In this document: piece by piece, positions 8,888-14,898 of the stretch
How positions within the stretch are numbered: the stretch's first letter is position 1
How the letters are laid out: the number at the start of each line of letters is the position of its first letter
Notes under the pieces: model-generated
What the model was told of the DNA's origin: nothing
Databases searched by the model: none
What the model saw: only the letters and a program-made list of their open reading frames with translations
From: CAYTZH01 sp964442285
Lineage (GTDB): Bacteria; Myxococcota_A; UBA9160; JAFDET01
Direction of reading: 5' to 3'
Assembly (NCBI GenBank): GCA_964442285.1
Contig: CAYTZH010000005.1
Coordinates: 88,665 to 152,664, forward strand
DNA: 64,000 nucleotides
Position numbers and translations under genes: made by a program

Positions 8888-9822
8888 TGTTCCGACCTTC
8901 CGTCGTTCCCCTCGCCGTCGCATCCCTCGCGATCGCGGGCGTGGCCTCGATCGCGGGCGTGGCCTCGGCCACACCGCGGGAGCGGGCCATCGAGCAGATC
9001 CCCGAGCTGATGGGGCGCATCCTCGAGTCGCAGGAGGAGATCCGGGAACGGGAGCGCGAGGTGGCGCCCGTGGTCGAGCGCTACGAGCAGAAGCTCGAGA
9101 CGGCCCGCGACCAGATCGAGCGTTCCTCCAGCGAGGACCAGGCCGCCGAGGCCCTGGTGGACTACGTGGAGGCCTACGCGTCGCGACTGGAGGCCCAGGA
9201 GGACGGTCTGCGGGCGATCGAGTCGCCCCTGGTCCGGATGCGCGCCGACGCCCGCGAGCTGATCCGGGCCGCGCGGGCGGCCGGCTCGCCCGAGGAGACC
9301 CCCGAGGAGCGCAAGTCCTTCTACGCGGACCAGTTCCAGGGCCTGGCGGTGGCGACCGCCGAGCTCGCGTCGCGCCTGGATCGGGAGGCCGAGGCGGCGA
9401 CCGCCGGTGCGGTGCTGAATGCCAGCTGGGCCTCCCACGACCGTGTGGATCTGCCGCTCTCGCGCATGGGCCCCGAGGGCGCCATGGCCTTCGCCCGTCA
9501 GGTGGAGGGTCTCTACGCCCGCTTCGTGGCCCGCTCCGGACAGCTCCGGGCGGAGCGCACCGCGGTCCGCCGGCTGCTCGACGTGCTGATCGAGCGCCAG
9601 CTCGCGCGCCGCCTCGACACGCTCTTCGCCGACGGGGACCGGCTCAGCCTGGGCTCGATCCTGGCCGGTGGGGGCGACTCGGAGGGCTGGCAGGATCTCG
9701 GAGCCGTGGTGCGCCGGACCCTCGGCCTGCCGGACGGCGTCGACGGAGCGCTGCCCCGCAGCACCGCGCGCCTGGATCACCTGGACTACTTCGCCCGCGG
9801 CAGCCACCGCGAGCAGGACTAG
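8887..9822 (+). CDS. Secreted coiled-coil protein of the envelope cluster
   Basis: A 311-residue protein of unknown family. A cleavable signal peptide (VVPLAVASLAIAGVAS...ASATP, about 1-29) contains an exact 18-base tandem duplication giving IAGVAS twice. Residues about 30-120 are strongly heptad-like and charged (ESQEEIREREREVAPVVERY), predicting a coiled coil. The rest is mainly helical with Arg and Asp/Glu, ending HLDYFARGSHREQD. Its place just before an ExbB/ExbD-like pair resembles the DUF3450 coiled-coil proteins that precede ExbB-ExbD-TonB genes in Gammaproteobacteria, but I do not see clear DUF3450 sequence features. Periplasmic location is inferred. Confidence 0.65.
   Translation: MFRPSVVPLAVASLAIAGVASIAGVASATPRERAIEQIPELMGRILESQEEIREREREVAPVVERYEQKLETARDQIERSSSEDQAAEALVDYVEAYASRLEAQEDGLRAIESPLVRMRADARELIRAARAAGSPEETPEERKSFYADQFQGLAVATAELASRLDREAEAATAGAVLNASWASHDRVDLPLSRMGPEGAMAFARQVEGLYARFVARSGQLRAERTAVRRLLDVLIERQLARRLDTLFADGDRLSLGSILAGGGDSEGWQDLGAVVRRTLGLPDGVDGALPRSTARLDHLDYFARGSHREQD
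8932..8967 (+). repeat. 18-bp tandem duplication inside a signal peptide
   Basis: Two identical adjacent 18-base units (ATCGCGGGCGTGGCCTCG) lengthen the hydrophobic core of the signal peptide by six residues, IAGVAS. Confidence 0.9.
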
Positions 9823-9831
9823 GAGGACGCC

Positions 9832-10296
9832 ATGCCCCGAACTCCCTGGCGGATCCGTCTCGCCGCTGCGCTGGTGCTCGCCGCCGTCGGCTTCTTCGCG
9901 CCGCGGCCGGCAGCCGCCGATCCGGAGGCGTGCCGCGAATGGCGCGCGGAGCACACGCGCTGGCGGACGGAGGCCGTGCGCCGCTTCCTGCTGGGGGCGC
10001 CCCAGTCGTCCCAGGACGAGGCCGTCTTCGAGCTCCTGCAGCGGGAGGCCTACCTCACCTCGTGCCCGGTCTCCGTCGGCGACGGTCGCGAGCGACTGGT
10101 GGGCTGGCGCCTGGTGGACCGCGCGCCGGACGAGTACGCCACGGCCGTGGTGGAGTCGGTGCTCGCCCAGGGCGGCTTCGACCTCACGCTCTCGACGACC
10201 CGCGCGGCGCTGAGGGCGCCGGCGAGCCCGGCGCGTCGCCCCTCGACGCGCTCTCGTCGCAACGCCGTCTCGCGGCTGCGGCCCGTTGCGCCGTAG
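9832..10296 (+). CDS. Small secreted protein of the envelope cluster
   Basis: A 154-residue protein with a clear signal peptide (WRIRLAAALVLAAVGFFAPRPAAA, cleavage near residue 29). The mature part is predicted helical, has two cysteines (DPEACREW and LTSCPVS) that could form a disulfide, and ends in an Arg/Pro/Ser-rich tail. No family recognised. AGGAGG six bases before the ATG supports the start. The stop lies ten bases past the apparent TTG start of the ExbB-like gene, consistent with co-translation. Confidence 0.65.
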   Translation: MPRTPWRIRLAAALVLAAVGFFAPRPAAADPEACREWRAEHTRWRTEAVRRFLLGAPQSSQDEAVFELLQREAYLTSCPVSVGDGRERLVGWRLVDRAPDEYATAVVESVLAQGGFDLTLSTTRAALRAPASPARRPSTRSRRNAVSRLRPVAP

Positions 10297-10750
10297 CCTC
10301 GCCGGCATCCTGCTCGGGGGCCTCCTGGCGGCGCCCCTGGTGGCGGCCGCGGCGCTCGGGCTCGACCCGCTGACGCTGGCGCGGGCGGCCGGCACCGGAC
10401 TCGTCGAGGCCGTCGACTCGGTGGGCTGGGTGCTGATCCCGCAGCTCGCCCTCGCGGTGGCCGTCCTGGGGATGGCCCTCCGGCGCATCGTGTTCCGGTT
10501 GGCGGGACTCGACGAGGACGCCTCCCCCGCCTGGCTCGATCCCGCCGTGGAGTCCGCGCTGCTCCTGGGCATGCTCGGCACTCTGAGCGGGATGGTGAGC
10601 GGCTTCGTGGGGCTCTCGCCCGAGGAGCTGCAGCCCGGGCCCCTGGTCCATGCCCTCGGCATGGCGCTGCGCAGCAGCTTCGTCGGGTTCGCCATCGCCC
10701 TGGTCGGCGTCTGGACCCGGGCCCGCGGGCCCGAGGCGGCACCGGCATGA
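10286..10750 (+). CDS. Minimal MotA/TolQ/ExbB-family proton channel subunit
   Basis: A 154-residue membrane protein with hydrophobic segments at about 5-24, 46-68, 88-110 and 121-143. The last two carry the family signature: GMLGTLSGMVSGF (95-107) and ALGMALRSSFVGFAIALVGV (123-142), equivalent to the conserved pore-lining helices of ExbB/TolQ. The large cytoplasmic loop of classical ExbB/TolQ is cut to roughly 18 residues (69-87), making this about two thirds of normal length. With the ExbD-like partner it would form a proton-motive-force-driven stator. The TTG start is weakly supported, with no good Shine-Dalgarno. The stop overlaps the next start as ATGA. Confidence 0.72.
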   Translation: MRRSLAGILLGGLLAAPLVAAAALGLDPLTLARAAGTGLVEAVDSVGWVLIPQLALAVAVLGMALRRIVFRLAGLDEDASPAWLDPAVESALLLGMLGTLSGMVSGFVGLSPEELQPGPLVHALGMALRSSFVGFAIALVGVWTRARGPEAAPA

Positions 10751-11151
10751 GCGCGCGGACGGCGCCCATGGGCTTTGCCATCTACTTCATCGACGTGCTG
10801 GCGTGCCTGCTCTTCTGCCTGGTGCTGGCCCTGGTGGGCGCGCGCTTCGGCACCGAGCGCACCCTGGACCTGGCGCTGCCCGAGCTCCCGGATCGGGTCG
10901 AGGCCGGAAGCGATCTCAGCGGCACCACCATCGACGTCCGCAGCGAGGACGGACGCACGCAGATCGCCCTCGACGGCGACCTCGTCAGCCTGGAGGAGCT
11001 GGAGGCCCGGCTCGCGGCGAGCCCGCCGCCCTCGGTGGTGCTCCGGGCCGAGGGCTCGGTGCTCTCGGGTGTGATCGCCTCGGTCCACGGGGCCGGCGTC
11101 CACGACATCCGCCTCGCCTACGAGTCGGCCACGGAAGGAGCCACGCCGTGA
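10747..11151 (+). CDS. ExbD/TolR-family protein
   Basis: A 134-residue protein with the ExbD/TolR plan: short cytoplasmic N-terminus, one TM helix (about 10-33) and a periplasmic domain. The protonatable aspartate of the family is D16 in FIDVLACLLFCLVLALV. The periplasmic part follows the family order: a strand plus dG segment (TIDVRSEDGRTQIALDGDLV), a small helix (SLEELEARL), then VVLRAEGSVLSGVIASVHGA. It pairs with the ExbB-like gene through an ATGA overlap and joins the next gene by GTGA. It presumably rotates or rearranges in the stator to transmit energy to the periplasm. Confidence 0.78.
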   Translation: MSARTAPMGFAIYFIDVLACLLFCLVLALVGARFGTERTLDLALPELPDRVEAGSDLSGTTIDVRSEDGRTQIALDGDLVSLEELEARLAASPPPSVVLRAEGSVLSGVIASVHGAGVHDIRLAYESATEGATP

Positions 11152-11687
11152 TCCGCATGTTCGGTCTCGCCCTGTTGACGGCCGTCGCCGGGGTCGCCGC
11201 GACGCTCTGGATGGGCCGAGGCGGTCTCGAGCAGCTCCGGGAGCGGCGGCTCCCCGCCGTCGAGCGGGTGCGCGAGCTCCGGGAGCTCGTCGTGTCGCAG
11301 CGGGCGGAGTCCGTCCCGCCGGAGCCGGGGGCCGAGTCCGTCCCGCCGGAGCCGGGGGCCGAGGTCGGGTCCGCCGCCACGGAGGTCGAGGTGGCACCGG
11401 CGCCGCCCCGTCCCGAGCCGGGCGTCGTCGAGGTGGCGAAGCCGGAGTTGGAGAAGGAGACCGACACCATGGTGGCGAGACGACCCCTGCGCGAGGAGCC
11501 CGCGGCGGGGAGCACGGCCGCAGCCCCGGACGCCGGCCCGAGCGAGGCCGACGCGCCGGCGGGGGCCGCCGACGACGCGCGGCAGACCCGGGAGCCGATC
11601 CCCGCCGGGCCCCAGCGCGCGGACGCCGAGCGCTCGGCGCGGCTCGTACGGCGGATGCTCGCGCTCTATCGGACCGTCTCCGAGTGA
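11148..11687 (+). CDS. Single-pass membrane protein with Pro/Glu-rich periplasmic linker
   Basis: A 179-residue protein with an N-terminal TM helix (about 3-22, FGLALLTAVAGVAATLWM) and a long Pro/Glu/Ala-rich low-complexity region. A nine-residue unit ESVPPEPGA occurs twice in tandem. A short helical C-terminus (RSARLVRRMLALYRTVSE) closes it. No enzymatic motif. The layout suits a periplasm-spanning tether or TonB/TolA-like transducer lacking the usual C-terminal fold. GTG start overlaps the ExbD-like stop (GTGA), and its stop overlaps the next start (GTGA). Confidence 0.6.
   Translation: MIRMFGLALLTAVAGVAATLWMGRGGLEQLRERRLPAVERVRELRELVVSQRAESVPPEPGAESVPPEPGAEVGSAATEVEVAPAPPRPEPGVVEVAKPELEKETDTMVARRPLREEPAAGSTAAAPDAGPSEADAPAGAADDARQTREPIPAGPQRADAERSARLVRRMLALYRTVSE
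11307..11360 (+). repeat. 27-bp tandem direct repeat in a Pro-rich linker
   Basis: Two perfect 27-base copies encode ESVPPEPGA twice in the membrane-anchored protein, a likely site of length variation. Confidence 0.9.
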
Positions 11688-12451
11688 GGAACTCGATCCG
11701 TCTGGTGTGTCACCTGGCGGTGGCGGTCTGGATCGGCGCTTTCCTGGCCTGGCGGGCGATCGGGCTCCCGGCGGCCGTTCCAGTGGACGCCCCCCAGGAG
11801 GCGCAGCTGCGGCCGCTTCCGGAGCCGCCCGAGCCCGCCGCGTCGGCCCCGGAGCCCGAGGCCTCCGCACCGGCCGAAGCGCCCCCGACCCCGGAGGTGA
11901 TCGACGTGGGTCGCGCGGCCCTCGACCGCGGTGACGCCCTGCTCAGCGACGGCGGCAGCTTCCCCGTGCTGAGCTTCCGCTACGACGGCCTGGGCTCGTT
12001 CCGCGGATATGCCCGCGCCATGGAGCGGCTGGGCGCGCGCTTCGTGGTGGTCCGCCAGCGCGAGATCGTGGCCCAGGTGAACCCGGACAGCGGCGCGCTC
12101 GCCGAGCCGGACGTCGACAGCCGCTTCTCTCCGCGCGCGCGCAACTACTCCGACGAGCCCGCGCTCTCCGGGCTGGCCCGGGACGTGCGCAGCCGCTTCG
12201 GCGGAGAGGCCGAGGTGATGATGCTGGTGCCGCGTCGGCTGGATGCGGGCCTGTTCGGCGGGATCGCCGAGGGCCTCGCCGGTCGCGGGCTCTCCCATCG
12301 GAGCCTGCGGGAGATCCAGGGAGGCTACGGGCTGGGGCCGGCCGGCGGGCTCGGGGTGCGGATCGACAGCGCCGAGGCCCGCGATGGCAGCCGGCTGGCC
12401 CTGGGCTGGTGGATCGACCTGGAGACCCTCGCCGGCGGACCGAGCGCATGA
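11684..12451 (+). CDS. TonB-like energy transducer candidate
   Basis: A 255-residue protein with TonB-type topology: short cytoplasmic end, one TM helix (about 6-26) holding a histidine (H10) near its start, a Pro/Glu/Ala linker (about 35-75, PLPEPPEPAASAPEPEASAP), and a folded C-terminal region (about 90-250). The C-terminal part (SFPVLSFRYDGLGSFRGYAR, then EVMMLVPRRLDAG) does not show the TonB C-terminal signature, so family membership is not claimed. Being co-translated with ExbB/ExbD-like genes makes it the likely transducer. The stop overlaps the lytic transglycosylase start (ATGA). Confidence 0.6.
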   Translation: MRNSIRLVCHLAVAVWIGAFLAWRAIGLPAAVPVDAPQEAQLRPLPEPPEPAASAPEPEASAPAEAPPTPEVIDVGRAALDRGDALLSDGGSFPVLSFRYDGLGSFRGYARAMERLGARFVVVRQREIVAQVNPDSGALAEPDVDSRFSPRARNYSDEPALSGLARDVRSRFGGEAEVMMLVPRRLDAGLFGGIAEGLAGRGLSHRSLREIQGGYGLGPAGGLGVRIDSAEARDGSRLALGWWIDLETLAGGPSA

Positions 12452-13062
12452 GCCGCCGTGGGTCGCCGGCGCGGACCGGGGGCGTCGTCCTGCTGGCGGC
12501 CGTCCTGCTCTGCGCCGGGAGCCGGCCCGCGGCGGCGGACGCCGATCAGGAGATCGCCCGCCGGCTGGTGGCCCTGCGCTCCCTGAGCTCGCCGTCGTCG
12601 GCGCCGCGCCCCCGTGTCGGACGCGTCGAGCCCTCCGGCCGCTGTGGCCCCGGGGATGCGGCCTCTTTCTGGCGCCGCGGCTACGCCCTCCGGGCCCGGG
12701 TCGACGGCGCCGTGCGCGACGCCTCGCTGCGCTACGGCGTCGACGCGGCCCTCATCCGCAGCGTGATCCGCCACGAGAGCAACGGCGACCCCGACGCCGT
12801 CTCCCACAAGGGCGCCATGGGGCTCATGCAGCTCATGCCCGGAACGGCCGGCGACCTGGGCGTGGTGTGTCCCTTCGACCCGCGGGAGAACGTCCTGGCC
12901 GGCACCCGCTACCTGCGCTTCCTGCGCGATCGTCTCGGCAGCTGGCCGCGGGCGGTCGCCGGATACCACGCCGGCCCGGGCCGGGTGGAGTCCGGCACGC
13001 TGCCGGCGGAGACCCGGCGCTACGTGGAGCGGGTGCTCGGGACCTGGACCCGCCGCCGCTAG
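12448..13062 (+). CDS. Lytic transglycosylase, SLT family
   Basis: A 204-residue periplasmic murein transglycosylase cleaving the MurNAc-GlcNAc bond with anhydro-ring formation. The signal peptide is about residues 1-31. The catalytic glutamate is E110 in SVIRHESNGDP, followed by the family motifs GAMGLMQLMPGTA (123-135) and AVAGYHAGPGRV (169-180), the NAGPG-type motif with His replacing Asn. The domain is complete. ATG 12448 overlaps the previous stop, so it is the last cistron of the ExbBD-like cluster. This suggests local peptidoglycan opening for an envelope-spanning assembly. Confidence 0.88.
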   Translation: MSRRGSPARTGGVVLLAAVLLCAGSRPAAADADQEIARRLVALRSLSSPSSAPRPRVGRVEPSGRCGPGDAASFWRRGYALRARVDGAVRDASLRYGVDAALIRSVIRHESNGDPDAVSHKGAMGLMQLMPGTAGDLGVVCPFDPRENVLAGTRYLRFLRDRLGSWPRAVAGYHAGPGRVESGTLPAETRRYVERVLGTWTRRR

Positions 13063-13125
13063 ACCTCCCGGGAAGCCTGGGCCCCGCCGGTGCACCAACG
13101 CACGGAAGCTGTGCGGGTTCTGGGT

Positions 13126-13154
13126 GTTTACTGCATAAATTTACAACGTAAGCT
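13126..13154 (+). promoter_or_regulatory. AT-rich promoter/operator of the TetR-RND operon
   Basis: This is an AT-rich island in GC-rich DNA. It contains TTTACTGCATAAA (13128-13140) and the inverted repeat TTAC-AAC-GTAA (13141-13151). TAAGCT (13149-13154) then acts as a -10 box with six bases to the ATG at 13161. The overlap of repeat and -10 suggests autorepression by the TetR protein. Confidence 0.55.
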
Positions 13155-13160
13155 CGCTTC

Positions 13161-13784
13161 ATGCCCCGCTCCCTGACCGAGGCCGAAGTCCAGAGCTTCC
13201 GCGATGAGCTCTGCCACGTCGCCACTCGGCTCTTTGCCGAGAAGGGCTTCGACGGGCTCACGCTCCGCGCCCTGGCGGGCGAGCTCGGCTGCAGCCCGAT
13301 GACCCCGTACCGCTACTTCGAGAACAAGGCCGACATTTTCCACGCCGTCCGCACCGACGCCTTCCGCCGCTTCGGGGCGCGGGTCGAGGACGCGGCTCGC
13401 CCCCACGGAGATCCCCTGGTCCGCCTGCGCGCGCTCTTCCATGCCTACGTGAGGTTCGCCCTCGACGAGCCCCACGCCTACCGGATCATGTTCCAGCTCG
13501 AGCAGCCCGAGACGCCGCCCTCCGAGGAGGACAAGGCGGTGACCGCCTCCACCTGGGCCCCGCTCCACGAGACCCTCGAGCAGGCGGTGGCGGAGGGCCT
13601 GCTGGTCGGATCTCCGGAGGTGCTGGCCCACCTCTGCTGGGTGCAGGTCCACGGCCTGGTGTCCCTGCATCTATCGGGCACGCTCAACTTCGGCCCCACC
13701 CTCGAGTCGCTGCTCGAGCCCGCGATCGAGCTGCTCCTGAATGGTTCCACCCCGCGCGCCCCAGCCCGGGAGGGCAACCCATGA
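13161..13784 (+). CDS. TetR-family transcriptional regulator
   Basis: A 207-residue repressor-type protein. The N-terminal TetR helix-turn-helix (about 10-60) reads ATRLFAEKGFDGLTLRALAG then GCSPMTPYRYFENKADIFHAV. The C-terminal ligand domain (about 75-195) is of the type with a conserved H/W-rich helix (LAHLCWVQVHGLVSLHLSG). The first gene of a TetR-adaptor-RND operon, it likely senses an exported compound and represses its own promoter at the TTAC-N3-GTAA site. Its stop overlaps the adaptor start (ATGA). The -10 box six bases upstream predicts a leaderless message. Confidence 0.9.
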   Translation: MPRSLTEAEVQSFRDELCHVATRLFAEKGFDGLTLRALAGELGCSPMTPYRYFENKADIFHAVRTDAFRRFGARVEDAARPHGDPLVRLRALFHAYVRFALDEPHAYRIMFQLEQPETPPSEEDKAVTASTWAPLHETLEQAVAEGLLVGSPEVLAHLCWVQVHGLVSLHLSGTLNFGPTLESLLEPAIELLLNGSTPRAPAREGNP

Positions 13785-14896
13785 CCCGCATCGACCCCCT
13801 GCGGCGCGCGGCACTCGCCGCCGCGGCACTCCACCTCCTCGGCGCTGCGCCCGGCTGCGCGCCGGCCGGCGCAGACGACCCTGGCGCCGTCGTCCTGCCC
13901 GTCGAGGTGGTGACGGCACGGCGCGAGTCGGGCTACGCGGAGCGGCGCAGCTACGCCGGCCGCGTGGTGGCACGGCGGGCCAGCGACCTCGGCTTCGAGC
14001 GGGCCGGACGCCTCGACGAGGTGCTCGCCGACCAGGGCGATCGGGTGGAGGCCGGCCAGGTGCTGGCCCGGCTCGACACCCGGGAGCTGCGGGCCGAGCG
14101 CCGGCGCCTGCTGGCGCGGCGCGGCGAGATCGAGGCGCGTCTGGAGCTCGCGCGGCTCACCACCCAGCGACGGCGCAAGCTTCACGAGGCGGGGCATCTG
14201 GCGAGCCAGGCGCTCGACGAGACCGTCTTCGCCGAGCGGGCGCTCGAGGCCGAGCGCGCCGCGGCGGTTGCCGCCATCGAGAACGTCGAGGTCCGCCTGG
14301 ACCTCTCGGAGCTGCGCGCGCCCTACGCCGGAAGCATCACGGGGCGGCAGCGCGACGAGGGCAGCGTGGTCTCCCCGGGCGAGCCCATTCTCAGCCTCAT
14401 CGAGGACGGGGTCCTCGAGGTGCACGTGGGGGTCCCGGCGGGGGCCGCGGCCGAGCTGCGGGCGGGCTCGTCCCACGAGATCCAGGTGGGCGACATGCGC
14501 CTGCAAGGGGAGCTCCGGGCGACCCTGGCCCAGGTAGAGGTGGACACCCGGACCGTGCGTCTCGTGTTCCGGCTGGCGGCGCCGCCGGCCCGGATTCGCA
14601 GCGGCGCCCTCGCGCGGGTCACCCTCGAGGCCCGCGTGGTCGGCGACGGCTATTGGGTTCCGATCACCGCCCTCTCGGAGAGTCGGCGCGGGCTGTGGAC
14701 GGCCTATGCCGTGGTGGAGGACGGCGCGGGGGGCTGGCAGGTCGACCGGCGCCAGCTCGACCTCATCCACGCCGACGCCGAGCGCGCCTTCGTGCGGGGA
14801 ACCCTGCGCGATGGCGATCGCGTGGTCGCCACCGGGGTGCACCGGCTGGTGCCCGGCCAGGCGGTGCGCCCCTCGAGCCTCGCGGCGGAGCGCTAG
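13781..14896 (+). CDS. RND efflux periplasmic adaptor (membrane fusion protein)
   Basis: A 371-residue HlyD/AcrA-like adaptor. A lipoprotein signal ends in LLGAAPGC (Cys about residue 27). It then shows the split biotinyl-lipoyl domain (LGFERAGRLDEVLADQGDRV near 67-87, and LRAPYAGSITGRQRDEGSVV near 184-203), an alpha-hairpin between them (about 100-175), a beta-barrel, and a membrane-proximal domain. It couples the RND pump to an outer-membrane channel, but no TolC-like gene is in the window. It overlaps TetR by four bases and ends two bases before the pump. Confidence 0.92.
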   Translation: MTRIDPLRRAALAAAALHLLGAAPGCAPAGADDPGAVVLPVEVVTARRESGYAERRSYAGRVVARRASDLGFERAGRLDEVLADQGDRVEAGQVLARLDTRELRAERRRLLARRGEIEARLELARLTTQRRRKLHEAGHLASQALDETVFAERALEAERAAAVAAIENVEVRLDLSELRAPYAGSITGRQRDEGSVVSPGEPILSLIEDGVLEVHVGVPAGAAAELRAGSSHEIQVGDMRLQGELRATLAQVEVDTRTVRLVFRLAAPPARIRSGALARVTLEARVVGDGYWVPITALSESRRGLWTAYAVVEDGAGGWQVDRRQLDLIHADAERAFVRGTLRDGDRVVATGVHRLVPGQAVRPSSLAAER

Positions 14897-14898
14897 CC

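Noticed and set aside
10747..11151. Flagellar MotA/MotB assignment for the channel pair
   Set aside because: The second protein is short, with the ExbD/TolR periplasmic pattern and no OmpA-like peptidoglycan-binding domain, and no flagellar genes are nearby.
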